DNA of 64,000 bases from Thermoanaerobaculia bacterium (GCA_017883205.1 JADGNZ010000019.1:1-64000), one strand, 5' to 3'. Shown: positions 7,421 through 16,725, counted from the stretch's first letter. Numbers and translations are program-made. The notes: a model not told the origin generated them from the letters alone.

Positions 7421-9430
7421 ATGAAGACTCTGGCTTTCTTCGCAGCACTCGCCCTCAGCAACACGTCCCTCTTCGCGTCCGCCGATCTCGTCACGACGAT
7501 CAATGTGCCGAGCACGCTCATCCGCGCCGGGTTCACCTCGCAGATTCTTTTCTCCGTTCACAACAGCGGACCGGACACCGCGCCCGCGACGACGGTCGCC
7601 GTCTCCTCCAGCGTTGCGTACACCTGCGGCTGCACCCTCGGCGACATTCCGTCCGGACAGGAACGCAGCGGCACGATCTCATTCGTTGCGCCCGCAGCAA
7701 ACACGACGATCCCTTTCTCGCTCACGGCCACGAGCAGCGTGCCCAATCCCGTTCCCGCCCACAACGTCGCTTCGGTCACGTTCACCGTGTCGACCGACCC
7801 GGATGTCATTCTCACGTTCACCGCTCCGCTCAAGCAGGATCTCGCGCTTCCATTCACGCTTCCCGTGTTTCTCGGCAACAACTCCAATACGGCCGCCCAC
7901 GATGTCGAGGCCACGATCGACTTCCGAACAGACGTGGGCGTGCTGTCGCTGCCGGGCGGTTGCAGCAGCATGGCCGCGGGGCGTGTCGTCTGCCGTCTCG
8001 ACACGCTGCCTCCGATGACGTCAGCGGTGGCACCGACGCCCGCGTTCGCTCTCCAGCTCGTCGGGCCGCGCGACTATGGCTTTGGGTCGATCACCTTCAC
8101 CGGAGTCGTCACCGAGCGTGAACACGACTTCGATCCGATCTCGAACACCTTCTCCCAGGAGACGGCGCTCTACCGTACGTTTTACGTCTTGACGACTACG
8201 GATGACGGTGGCGGCTCCTTGAGAGCAGCCATTTTTCAAGCGAATGGACAGTGTCTGCCGAGCGAGCTATGCGCGATTGCCTTCCAGATCAACCAGGCTT
8301 CCTCCAATCCATGGAAGACGATCAATATCAACACGCCGCTGCCGCCGCTGACGGCCTCGAATCTCAAGATCGACGGCGCAACACAAGCCGGCTTTTTCGG
8401 ACACCAGAATGCTGAGGGTCCGGACATCGAGATCAGTGGCCGGGGAACGGTCGACGGCGATGGTCTTGTGGTCACGAACTGCAGTGCCGAGGTCGCGAAT
8501 CTCACCATCAACGGCTTCCGCCGTAACGGTCTGTCCGTCATCGACTCGCCAACGACTCCCAATTGCCCGCAGTTCCCGCCGACCGAACTGCACAATCTCT
8601 TTCTCGGAACCGATCCGACAGGTGCCGCGGCACGGCCGGACGGGCGAGGCATCGGGACGTCCAGACAAAACGGAACGAATGTCTTTAACGCCCGGAGCAC
8701 GACGTACATTCGAGACTGCGTCCTCTCGGGCAACACCATGAGCGGCATCTTCGCGCTCTCGGGGCGTGTCGACATCTGGGGCAATCGCATCGGCGTGAAA
8801 GCGCACAGTGACGATCCTCTGCCGAACGGCGCGAGCGGCATCTTCATCGGCCCGGGCGGCTACGGGTCCGAGATCGGACCCGATGAGCGGACGTCGTTCC
8901 GCACGCCGAACGTCATCGCCTTCAATCGCGAGATGGGCGTGGCCATTGCCGCAGGCGTAGGCGACGTCTCCGTGCGCGGCAACAGCATCTGGAGCAACGG
9001 CACGCTCGGAATCGACATCGGTCTCGATGGTCCGACGCTTTCGACCCAATCGCAGTTCGACGTCCCGATCAACGTACCGGTGCTTACGCTGGCGCACTAC
9101 GATCCGGTCTCGAAGAAAACGGTGATCGAGGGAGATCAGGTAGGGCAGACGATTGGCGGAGGGCGCTCCTTCGTGGTCGATCTCTATGCGAATGACACCA
9201 CCGATCCCTCCGGATTCGGCGAAGGACAGCGGCCGATCGCCCGAACGCAGTTCACTGATTACGTCACGCTGACCCATTTCCGCGTCGAAGTCGACGGTGA
9301 CCTTACCGGCCAGTTCATCACGGCGACGGTGACTCGTACCGAGTTTGCAGGCTTCGCCAAACCTGAAGGGGTGGATCAGCTCTACCTCACGCAAACGTCT
9401 GAATTCGGCCGGGCCATCGAAGTACGGTGA
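7421..9430 (+). CDS. Secreted beta-helix protein, tandem paralogue 2
   Basis: This protein is 669 residues, the same length as paralogue 1. Its ATG directly follows that gene's TAA with no spacer, so the two are surely co-transcribed and probably translationally coupled. It has a signal peptide (residues 1-21), the same two beta-sandwich segments, the LTTTDDGGGSLRAAIFQAN entry to the beta-helix and the conserved VKAHSDDPLPNGASG loop. It ends in QTSEFGRAIEVR. The N-terminal halves of the copies have diverged more than the helix core, which suggests relaxed or diversifying selection on the part presented at the N-terminus. No catalytic residues are recognised. Confidence 0.85.
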   Translation: MKTLAFFAALALSNTSLFASADLVTTINVPSTLIRAGFTSQILFSVHNSGPDTAPATTVAVSSSVAYTCGCTLGDIPSGQERSGTISFVAPAANTTIPFSLTATSSVPNPVPAHNVASVTFTVSTDPDVILTFTAPLKQDLALPFTLPVFLGNNSNTAAHDVEATIDFRTDVGVLSLPGGCSSMAAGRVVCRLDTLPPMTSAVAPTPAFALQLVGPRDYGFGSITFTGVVTEREHDFDPISNTFSQETALYRTFYVLTTTDDGGGSLRAAIFQANGQCLPSELCAIAFQINQASSNPWKTININTPLPPLTASNLKIDGATQAGFFGHQNAEGPDIEISGRGTVDGDGLVVTNCSAEVANLTINGFRRNGLSVIDSPTTPNCPQFPPTELHNLFLGTDPTGAAARPDGRGIGTSRQNGTNVFNARSTTYIRDCVLSGNTMSGIFALSGRVDIWGNRIGVKAHSDDPLPNGASGIFIGPGGYGSEIGPDERTSFRTPNVIAFNREMGVAIAAGVGDVSVRGNSIWSNGTLGIDIGLDGPTLSTQSQFDVPINVPVLTLAHYDPVSKKTVIEGDQVGQTIGGGRSFVVDLYANDTTDPSGFGEGQRPIARTQFTDYVTLTHFRVEVDGDLTGQFITATVTRTEFAGFAKPEGVDQLYLTQTSEFGRAIEVR

Positions 9431-9483
9431 TCTCCCCAAATAGGAAACCAGAGTGAAATCCCTCGGGCATCACAACTTCGCTC

Positions 9484-9504
9484 CTCACAGAGACGCAGAG
9501 ATCC
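9484..9504. repeat. Half-unit of the CACAGAGA repeat family
   Basis: A single arm (TCACAGAGACGCAGAG type) without its inverted partner lies between beta-helix paralogues 2 and 3. It matches one arm of the hairpins at 17341, 35919 and 50402. Confidence 0.5.
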
Positions 9505-9549
9505 AGGTCGCTTGCAGCAACGTCACACCCGCCGAGGATGGTCCGCGCG

Positions 9550-9555
9550 TAGAAT
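9550..9555 (+). promoter_or_regulatory. -10 hexamer, leaderless start of beta-helix gene 3
   Basis: TAGAAT lies 7 nt before ATG 9563. It sets the start at 9563 and gives this paralogue its own promoter. Confidence 0.5.
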
Positions 9556-9562
9556 CAGCTCG

Positions 9563-11554
9563 ATGAGAGCTCTCGCCGCCGCAACAGCGTTCTTTCTTGC
9601 AACGCCGGCCCTGTTCGGATTTGCGGATCTCAGGGTGACATGGATCGCATCCACAGGCACTCCTGTGCGCGCAGGCGAGTTGCACACCGTCATGTTCGCC
9701 ATCCGCAATGCTGGGCCAGATACCGCGCAGAATGTCGTCCTGACGATGAACGCGACGGGGGGTATTTCGACGGGTCTATGTGCGACCGGCTGCTCCACCC
9801 CGAACATTCTTCCCGGCGAGAACCGGCCATTCAGTGTCGAGCTCCTGTTCCCCACGACCCCTGGCGACGTGATTCTGACCGCGACTGCGCGGACCTCGGA
9901 TCCCAGCGAGGGGACCAAGAGTGCCACGATGATTGTGGCGGTGTCGCCCGATCCCGACCTCGTGCTGGGGCTGTCCGCCCCGATCGATGCCCACCGCGCA
10001 CTTCCCTTTCCGCTCTCGATCAAGCTCATCAACGAATCAGCAATCGTCGCCCACGATGTCGATGTTACGGTCGACTTCCGGCCCGATGTCGGTGTGGGGC
10101 CGCTACCGTCAGGCTGCAGCAATCCGGCTGCCGGACGGATCGTCTGTCACGCCGATTCGGTGGCAAAGACGACGTCCCTCCAGGAATTGTTCGTCGTCAC
10201 CCTCGTCGGACCGCCGGACTACGGGTCGGGGGACATCTCGTTCACCGGCTCGGCAGTCGAGCGCGAGCACGACTACGACGCCAGTTCGAACACGGCGCGC
10301 GGTTCCACGGCGCTCTACGTCACGTTCTATGTGACCACGACCGCCGACTCGGGTGCTGGATCTCTGCGGCAAGCGATCCTTGATGCCAACGCAGGCTCGG
10401 CCTTAGGCGGTCCCGTCGAGATCGCCTTCAAGATCGCGGAGGCGTCGCCGACTCCATGGAAGACCATCCGGGTCACCTCACCACTCCCGACGCTCGACGG
10501 CTTCTTTATTCGCGTGGATGGTGGGATGCAGACTGCGTTCTTCGGAAAGAGCAATCCCGACGGGCCAGACATCGAGATCAGCGGCGGGGGTCAGGTCGAC
10601 GGCGACGGCATCACGATCACGAACTGCGTGAGCGAGATCGCCAACCTGGCCATCAACAGCTTCCGTCACAACGGCCTATCCATCATCGATTCGACGCATC
10701 CGCTCAACTGCACACCCTACGTTGTAACCGAGGTTCATGACCTCTTCCTCGGCACTGATCCAACCGGATCCGAGGCGCGGCCGAACGGTCAGCGCGGCAT
10801 CGGTGTGGCCATGCCGAACGGAACGAACTTCAATACGGCGACGCAGGCGGTGAACATCCACGACAATGTCGTCTCCGGCAACACCATGAGCGGGATTTTT
10901 GCACTGTCGGGCCGGGTCATCCTGGGAGGCAATCGGATCGGCGTGAAAGCGCACAGCGACGACCCGTTGCCGAACGGCGCCAGCGGTATCTTCATCGGCC
11001 CGGGCGGCTATGGATCGGCCATCGGGAATGACTCCCAGACTGCCACTCCCAACCGTCCCGGGAACGTGATCGCGTTCAATCGCGAAACGGGTGTTGCCAT
11101 CGCCACCGGCGTCAACGACGTCTCCGTCCGCGGCAACCGAATCTGGAGCAACGGTCTGCTCGGAATCGACGTAGGCCTCGACGGTCCGTCGAATGCAGGA
11201 CCGGTCGGCGCGCCAACGCTGACGCTCGCTCACTACGATCCGCTGTCAAACAAGACAATCATCGAAGGGGACACGCCCGACTCGTCACACAACCTCGTCG
11301 ACCTGTATGCCAGCGATGTGACCGACCCATCGGGGTTCGGCGAAGGACAGCGGCCGATCGGCACGACGCTGGCGACCCAATTCACCTCATCCGCTCACTT
11401 CCGGTTCGAGGCCGACGGCAACCTGACCGGCCAGTTCATCACCGCCACATGCACCCGCGTAAACCCTGCCTTCCTCTTCGCCAAGCCGGAAGGGATCAAC
11501 CTGAACTCTCTGACACAAACATCCGAGTTCAGTCGCGCGATCGAAGTGCGCTAG
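9563..11554 (+). CDS. Secreted beta-helix protein, tandem paralogue 3
   Basis: This is a 663-residue exported protein. I place the start at ATG 9563, not at 9512, because a signal peptide (MRALAAATAFFLATPALFG) begins there and a TAGAAT hexamer lies 7 nt before it. Domain order matches paralogues 1 and 2: two beta-sandwich segments, the GAGSLRQAILDAN entry motif, a beta-helix with VKAHSDDPLPNGASG, and the QTSEFSRAIEVR end. It is separated from copy 2 by 132 bp holding a half repeat. The last 26 bp overlap the convergent deacetylase gene. Confidence 0.85.
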   Translation: MRALAAATAFFLATPALFGFADLRVTWIASTGTPVRAGELHTVMFAIRNAGPDTAQNVVLTMNATGGISTGLCATGCSTPNILPGENRPFSVELLFPTTPGDVILTATARTSDPSEGTKSATMIVAVSPDPDLVLGLSAPIDAHRALPFPLSIKLINESAIVAHDVDVTVDFRPDVGVGPLPSGCSNPAAGRIVCHADSVAKTTSLQELFVVTLVGPPDYGSGDISFTGSAVEREHDYDASSNTARGSTALYVTFYVTTTADSGAGSLRQAILDANAGSALGGPVEIAFKIAEASPTPWKTIRVTSPLPTLDGFFIRVDGGMQTAFFGKSNPDGPDIEISGGGQVDGDGITITNCVSEIANLAINSFRHNGLSIIDSTHPLNCTPYVVTEVHDLFLGTDPTGSEARPNGQRGIGVAMPNGTNFNTATQAVNIHDNVVSGNTMSGIFALSGRVILGGNRIGVKAHSDDPLPNGASGIFIGPGGYGSAIGNDSQTATPNRPGNVIAFNRETGVAIATGVNDVSVRGNRIWSNGLLGIDVGLDGPSNAGPVGAPTLTLAHYDPLSNKTIIEGDTPDSSHNLVDLYASDVTDPSGFGEGQRPIGTTLATQFTSSAHFRFEADGNLTGQFITATCTRVNPAFLFAKPEGINLNSLTQTSEFSRAIEVR

Positions 11555-12314
11555 GCGCGATAAGCGTGATCCCGAGGCCGGCGATGGCCTGGCGCAAACG
11601 GGGATCGCAGAGCGCATCGGTCTCCCCATCCCACGCATAGCGCCAATGCGGATAGGCATCGACTCCGATGCCGGGATGCGTGACCAGCTCCGTGGTGCGA
11701 TCCGCGTGTTGCAGGAGAGCGACGATTCGTGCGGTGGTGAGATGCCCCGCCTCCATCACTCCGATCGTAATGTCGTTGCTGCGCGGAGCCGCCGCCCTCT
11801 GGCCGAGCCGGTTCACCGCCGCGATCGATATCCGCCGCATCACCCCTCCCCGCCCGCCCCGATCGCGTACGTGCCGCACGTAGCCAATCCCGTACTCGTT
11901 CGCCAGCCGGACGACGATGGCGAAGATCGACGGCAGCATGTGCAGGTGTTGATGGCCGTTGAGATGGGTCACGCGCAAGCCGCTGGCGATCACGCGCTCG
12001 ATCTGCGCCCGCAGCTCGCGCTCGATCGCGGCGAAGTCCTTTCTGCCGAGGACGAAGGTGAAGTAGGACGTCGGGAAACGCATCCCCGTCAGTGAGCGCT
12101 CTTCGACCAGCGCCAAATGAACGCCAACCTCCAGCGAAGGCACGTCCCTCAACTGCGCCACAGCGTCGTCGAATGCGGCGCCGTTCGCGACCACGCTGCA
12201 TGCTGTGACGATGCCTTCGCGGTGTGCGCGAATCGCTCCCGCCGTCATCCCGGGGTGGAGTCCCACATCATCGGCGGTGACGATGAGACGGATCGGTGCG
12301 CCTGTAAGAGTCAC
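11529..12314 (-). CDS. YdjC/ChbG/HpnK family deacetylase
   Basis: This 261-residue metal-dependent carbohydrate deacetylase has VTADDVGLHPG (D15, D16) and HLNGHQHLH (117-125), which supply the metal ligands of this family, together with H66 in VGVHLAL. Known members deacetylate chito-oligosaccharides, act in hopanoid synthesis (HpnK), or act on polyprenyl-phosphate-linked amino sugars (NaxD). The GT2 gene 18 bp upstream on the same strand favours a lipid-linked sugar. The start codon is GTG at 12314 and is not strongly supported. The 3' end overlaps beta-helix gene 3 by 26 bp, tail to tail. Confidence 0.85.
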   Translation of the reverse strand: MTLTGAPIRLIVTADDVGLHPGMTAGAIRAHREGIVTACSVVANGAAFDDAVAQLRDVPSLEVGVHLALVEERSLTGMRFPTSYFTFVLGRKDFAAIERELRAQIERVIASGLRVTHLNGHQHLHMLPSIFAIVVRLANEYGIGYVRHVRDRGGRGGVMRRISIAAVNRLGQRAAAPRSNDITIGVMEAGHLTTARIVALLQHADRTTELVTHPGIGVDAYPHWRYAWDGETDALCDPRLRQAIAGLGITLIAPSALRSRD

Positions 12315-12332
12315 GCTGAGTCACGCGGTTAG

Positions 12333-13130
12333 CTACGTCTCGAGCGGCTGACGGTCCGCGACATGGACGTCACCCGCTGCGCTGCGCTTCTCGCGCACGA
12401 CCCGCTCCACTTCTTCCGCCGGCACGACCTCCCGCATCTCCGGATAGAGCTTCCAGAGCTCGGCGAAGATCTTGAGGATCACACCCGGCGAGGAAAGGTG
12501 CGATTCGCCGCGCATGCGCGGGAAGTAATCGAGTCCGATCTGTTGGATCGAGAAGCCGCGGTTCTTCGCTTTGACGATGAGCTCCGCGTCGATCAGCGAG
12601 CCCTCCGATTTCAGCTCAACGGCATCGAGCACCTCACGCTTCATCAGTTTGAACGAGAAGTTGATGTCGCGGTGCGGCCAGCCGAAAAGAACGCCGATCA
12701 GCCCGTTGTAGAGGTACGAGTAGAGCGTCCGCCTTGGCCCCTCCAGCGTCCGGTCGAGACGATAACCGGCGATGAGGTCCGCTCCGGTCACGGCCATCGC
12801 GCGCATGGCACGTCCCAGCGCGTCTGGATCGAAGGGGAGGTCTGCGTCCATGTAGAGCACGAGATCTTTCTTCGCCGCGGCAAAGCCGGTCTTGAGCGAT
12901 CCGCCCAGCTTGCGGTTGTGCTCGTGGCGGATCATGCGGATGCACGGATTCTCGGCAGCGCGGCATGCCACCAGGAACGGCGACTGATCCGTCGAAGCGT
13001 CGTCCACGATGATGATCTCGTAGTCGTCCGTGTACTTGGTGCAGGCCTCGACAGCGGCAGTCATTGCATGCTCAATGTTCAACTCTTCGTTGAACATCGG
13101 AATGACGAGCGAGACGGACGGAGTGCGCAT
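12333..13130 (-). CDS. GT2 family glycosyltransferase (DPM1/ArnC-like)
   Basis: This is a 265-residue cytoplasmic or membrane-associated glycosyltransferase. SLVIPMFNEELNI opens the Rossmann-like GT-A fold, IIVDDAS (42-44) binds the nucleotide, and LYMDADLPFDP (D95, D97) is the metal-binding DxD. FSFKLMKREVL and YFPRMRGESHLSS are typical of polyprenyl-phosphate sugar transferases of the DPM1 type. No C-terminal membrane segments are seen. I start it at ATG 13130, where homology begins. The frame stays open far upstream only because the 21-bp array (13199-13576) keeps it open. It likely forms an operon with the deacetylase 18 bp downstream. Confidence 0.85.
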   Translation of the reverse strand: MRTPSVSLVIPMFNEELNIEHAMTAAVEACTKYTDDYEIIIVDDASTDQSPFLVACRAAENPCIRMIRHEHNRKLGGSLKTGFAAAKKDLVLYMDADLPFDPDALGRAMRAMAVTGADLIAGYRLDRTLEGPRRTLYSYLYNGLIGVLFGWPHRDINFSFKLMKREVLDAVELKSEGSLIDAELIVKAKNRGFSIQQIGLDYFPRMRGESHLSSPGVILKIFAELWKLYPEMREVVPAEEVERVVREKRSAAGDVHVADRQPLET

Positions 13131-13198
13131 GACGGAAATTGGACAGCCAATGATACCGAACAACGACGTCTGCGTCTTCATTGCCGTTCGGTGAATGG

Positions 13199-13576
13199 CT
13201 CGACTGGTCAGCCGAACGAGCCGGCTGGTGGCGCGGATGCGTTGAGTGGTGGCGCTCACCCGTTGACTGTTGACGCGGACCCGTTGACTGTTGACGCGGA
13301 CCAGTTGACTGGTGGCGCTCACCAGTTGACTGGTGGCGCTGATCCGTTGATTGGTGACGCCCACCAGTTGACTGGTGACGCTGACCAGTTGACTGGTGGC
13401 GCTGACCAGTGGAGTGATGACGCTCACCACTCGCAGGTTGACGCCCACCAGTCGCAGGTTGACGCTCACCACTCGCAGGTTGACGCCCACCAGTCGCAGG
13501 CTCACGTCCACCAGTTGACTGCTGGCGCGAAGCACTCGAAGGATGGCTCCGATCAGTTAACCGATGACGGTCGCGC
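13199..13576. repeat. 21-bp tandem array, about 14 clear units
   Basis: Units of exactly 21 bp run without spacers. Fourteen clear copies lie at 13241-13534, for example GTTGACTGGTGGCGCTCACCA at 13304-13324, and decayed copies lie on both sides. Within the array, sub-blocks share variants (GTTGACTG in the left units, TCGCAGG in 13430-13513), which indicates local duplication. Because 21 is a multiple of three, several frames stay open on both strands and give false seven-residue repeat proteins. It sits upstream of the GT2 gene. Confidence 0.85.
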
Positions 13577-13930
13577 TTTCGTGCGTCCTGGTTACCGCAT
13601 CAGCCAACGGCAGAATCAGTGCGCCATTCGCCTCTTCGCACAGGAACGTCACCCGCACGACTCCCGCAGCCCCGCCTTCGATCTCGCGAATGCCGGGAAC
13701 CGCGCGCATGGATAAGGTCTGAAGTCGGAAGTAACCGAGTACCCTCCGACGTCATCGCCCCGTCATCGCTTGCACGCACTTCGCTGAGCACCCGATGAGA
13801 TCCGTCTCGCGCGCATGCGCGTCAGGCAATCTTCCGCATGCTTCAGACCTGATCCCGGCCCCACGCAATGGCTGGGGGTAGGGAAAACCCCGCATTCGGC
13901 CCTCCTTGTGTACAGCAGAAGGAGAGCGCG
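13577..13930. other. Intergenic stretch without recognised gene
   Basis: No convincing coding frame is present between the array and the glycosidase-like gene. The last 20 bp hold that gene's Shine-Dalgarno (AAGGAGAG, 13919-13926). A promoter for it is probably here, but no clear hexamers were picked out. Confidence 0.5.
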
Positions 13931-14923
13931 ATGAGATTCGGTGTCTGTTGGCAACCCCGCGTGTGGCACGGATGGGTACCTCCGATCCCCACGCCTGCAT
14001 CATGGCAGGCGGTGCAATCGGCCGGTATCACCGATCTGCGCTTGACCTACGATCCGGCGCTCACCGCGGGGCTGTTTGAGGCCGATCTGCGCAACGCATC
14101 TGCGGCCGGCTTCCGCATCAACGTGAACATGGGCCCGGTATGGGAGTCCGGCGGCGCGATGCTGATTCCGGATCCGGCAGTCATCGAAGCGCAGGCGTTC
14201 GATCTCGCCACCAAGTATGGCAACATGATCGCGCTTTACAGTTTCGACAACGAGCCCGGCGCGATCGCACAAAAGTACGAGAGCGCGAATCCGGGATCGG
14301 ACTTCATGCAGGTTGCTTACATGCCTGCATGTGCGGCGTTTGTGCGCGGCATCCGCCGAGTGGTCCCGAATGCAGTCATCGGTGGGTGCGACGCTGACAG
14401 TGTCGACATTCAGAATCGGTACATCGCGCAGGCGAACGCGCTCCTGCCGCTCGTCGTCTGCGACCGGCGGCGCGTTCATCCTTATGGCGACGTCGGCGGC
14501 GGGCGGTATGCCACGATGGCAGGCGATAACGAGAACGAAGGCTTCGCACAGGCAGTCGACCCTCGGCCGCTCGACGTCGGCGAGATCGATCATCAGCAGC
14601 TCCCGGGAGCAACCCCCATCGCTCGACCGAGCGACCTTCAGGCACTGCTCGACTTCACGCGGATGATCCACGCGAAGTATCCAACAGTCGGACAGATCGA
14701 CTACGGAACGGCTGAGTACTTCTTCACGCGTGTTCCGTCGCCGCCCGGGATCGTTCCGGCAACGACCTGGAGCACCTGGACGTTCGGGCCGGCGCCGGTG
14801 GTGTCGGACGCTGGACGGCAGTTCACGCAGTTGTTCCAGGCGATCAACGCGGGACAGCAACAGGCAGACGCGACCGCCGTCTCTCTGCCGGTCGTCGGCG
14901 GCGCCCGGATCGACGTTCAGTGA
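13931..14923 (+). CDS. Clan-A glycosidase-like TIM-barrel protein
   Basis: This 330-residue protein starts at ATG 13931, which follows a good Shine-Dalgarno; the frame is open further upstream without support. The pattern of short strands (FGVCWQPR, ITDLRLTY, RINVNMGP, IALYSFDNEPG) resembles a TIM barrel of glycoside hydrolase clan A. N107-E108 in FDNEPG would be the acid/base pair, and a later Glu in IDYGTAEYFFT is a candidate nucleophile. No signal peptide is seen, which is unusual for a secreted glycosidase. The substrate is unknown and the assignment is structural guesswork. Its last 7 bp overlap the convergent GT39 gene. Confidence 0.55.
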   Translation: MRFGVCWQPRVWHGWVPPIPTPASWQAVQSAGITDLRLTYDPALTAGLFEADLRNASAAGFRINVNMGPVWESGGAMLIPDPAVIEAQAFDLATKYGNMIALYSFDNEPGAIAQKYESANPGSDFMQVAYMPACAAFVRGIRRVVPNAVIGGCDADSVDIQNRYIAQANALLPLVVCDRRRVHPYGDVGGGRYATMAGDNENEGFAQAVDPRPLDVGEIDHQQLPGATPIARPSDLQALLDFTRMIHAKYPTVGQIDYGTAEYFFTRVPSPPGIVPATTWSTWTFGPAPVVSDAGRQFTQLFQAINAGQQQADATAVSLPVVGGARIDVQ

Positions 14924-16725
14924 GATTGGGCGCCCGTCTCCACATGCAGCAGTTGCACGGCCAGCGTGCGGGGATCCTGGTTGTGCATGAGAGTGCTGGG
15001 CTGGAACGACCGCGATGAGCGCAATCGCACGTCGATCCGCGGATCGGATGGCAGCGCCAGATTCACAACCACCGGATCCCTTCCGACGTGAAGGACGGCC
15101 GAATCATGGCCGTTGATTGAGATCGTCACGTCGTCGGTTGTGTAGGGCAGATCTCCCGGGATCCGCAGCGAGAGCGACGCCACGGCGCCGTGCGACTGCG
15201 GCAAACGAATGCTCGCATCGGGGCCGAGCCAGCGCCATTCGGTCCCCTCCAGCGTCCGCTCGATCGGATACGCACCGCTCAACGGGAGATAGCGCTCGGC
15301 CGGGAGCTCATTCTCGATTGTGACTTCCTGGTACAGACCGCGCGTGAGCTTCCGGTATGCGTCACTCTCCGGCCACGCGAACACGTGCGAGCTGGCACCG
15401 TGCCCACCACCATTCGCGAAAAGCACCAGCCCTGTTCCCGGCCGGTCATACGCCTCGGCGATCGCTTTGTCGACCGGAAGCAGCCGGAAGCGCGACATCA
15501 GATACTCCGCGTGCGGCTTCAGCGCGATGTCGTAACCGATCACGCTGTTCGGAGCGAGATTCGCCGTCGCCCACGCAGCGGCAGCGGCCGGCGGCGACGC
15601 CAGCTTCGTTCGCGTGCCGGCGAGCGGCCAGACAAACACGAGCGTCGCGGCCGCAAGAATCGCGGTGACTGCCCACGGAGCCGCGGCAAAGCCCGCACTG
15701 CGGCGGATCACGCCGAATCCGAGCGCCGCGAGAAGCGCGATGAACGGCATGAACGCCAGGCTGTAGCGCGATCCGTCCGCCGGATCCATCCAGCCGAGCT
15801 CGAAGATCACTTGCACGATGACGAAAGCGATGAACGGCAAGAGCGTTGAGCGCAGCGTGTCGCGGCGAAGAAGCCTGGCGAAGGCGGCGATGCCGAGGAT
15901 GACGCAGGCGAAGAGAGGGAGCGTCACGTACTTCCAGCCCCACGGATGAAAGATGAAGCGGACCACGAGCATCGCCGTCGACATCCCGCCGCGCGACACC
16001 GAGGCGTCGTGCGCGGCGACGTATTGCATCTGCTTCGTCTCGTAGAGCCACAACGCATTGAAACCGCCGGCAGCATCGGCGAGCGGCAGGAACCACATCA
16101 GCGACAAAAGTATGAAAGCAACGCTGCATGCGATGCGCTGCCGCAACGTCCGCATCTGCAACAACGCGATGAGCAGCATCGGCGCGATCGGGATGAGAAG
16201 TTGCGGACGCGTACCGATCGCGGCCGAAGTCCAGATGCCGATAGCGATGGCATTGCGCTCGTGCCTCTCACCGTGAGGACTACTGATCGCAAACAGCGCA
16301 AGCGCCACGAACATCATTGCCGGGCCGTCGGAGAGCGCGAGCGATCCGTGAACCAGCATCGACGCGGAGAAGTAGTAGAGCAGCGCGCCGCAGACAGCCA
16401 GGTCGGGATCGTCGATCCAGTTCCGAAAGGCTCGCGCCAGCGCGATGAATCCGATCGGCGCGGCGATGACGCCGAAGATCACGAGCGCGCGCCACGGATC
16501 GTGAATGAAGACGTTGAAGACCTTGCCGAGGATGACAAATAACGGGTAGCCGGGCGGATGCGGGTGGTACCGCGACGGATCGAAGTTCCTCACCGCCTCG
16601 GCGAACAGAAACTCGTCGTTTTCCCACGGCGTGCGCGGCATGGTGAGGATGCGCGACACCAGCACGATCACCGCGCCGAGCGCTTCGCGCCACCAGCCCC
16701 GTACAATCGCTCGTGTGGGATTCAT
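14917..16725 (-). CDS. GT39 (PMT/ArnT-like) membrane glycosyltransferase
   Basis: This 602-residue polytopic membrane protein has roughly ten hydrophobic segments up to about residue 370, then a hydrophilic periplasmic domain. The first loop carries WENDEFLFAEAV (N36, D37, E38), the acidic catalytic motif of family 39, followed by HPHPPGYPLFV, a signature of the family. Such enzymes move a sugar from a polyprenyl phosphate to lipid A, protein or another acceptor on the periplasmic side. With the GT2 and the YdjC deacetylase 1.8 kb away it could complete a lipid-linked amino-sugar pathway. Its start codon overlaps the divergent methyltransferase start. Confidence 0.85.
   Translation of the reverse strand: MNPTRAIVRGWWREALGAVIVLVSRILTMPRTPWENDEFLFAEAVRNFDPSRYHPHPPGYPLFVILGKVFNVFIHDPWRALVIFGVIAAPIGFIALARAFRNWIDDPDLAVCGALLYYFSASMLVHGSLALSDGPAMMFVALALFAISSPHGERHERNAIAIGIWTSAAIGTRPQLLIPIAPMLLIALLQMRTLRQRIACSVAFILLSLMWFLPLADAAGGFNALWLYETKQMQYVAAHDASVSRGGMSTAMLVVRFIFHPWGWKYVTLPLFACVILGIAAFARLLRRDTLRSTLLPFIAFVIVQVIFELGWMDPADGSRYSLAFMPFIALLAALGFGVIRRSAGFAAAPWAVTAILAAATLVFVWPLAGTRTKLASPPAAAAAWATANLAPNSVIGYDIALKPHAEYLMSRFRLLPVDKAIAEAYDRPGTGLVLFANGGGHGASSHVFAWPESDAYRKLTRGLYQEVTIENELPAERYLPLSGAYPIERTLEGTEWRWLGPDASIRLPQSHGAVASLSLRIPGDLPYTTDDVTISINGHDSAVLHVGRDPVVVNLALPSDPRIDVRLRSSRSFQPSTLMHNQDPRTLAVQLLHVETGAQSH
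16702..16707 (+). promoter_or_regulatory. -10 hexamer of the methyltransferase gene, inside the opposing CDS
   Basis: TACAAT lies 7 nt before GTG 16715 and inside the coding sequence of the divergent GT39 gene. It decides the start at 16715. Confidence 0.5.

Noticed and set aside
13199-13576. CRISPR-like array
   Set aside because: The units touch each other without spacers and differ from one another, and no cas gene is present.
12363-13715. 450-residue open frame on the plus strand with seven-residue repeats
   Set aside because: It runs opposite to the GT2 gene and through the 21-bp array. The period being a multiple of three keeps the frame open. No protein-like N-terminus or Shine-Dalgarno.
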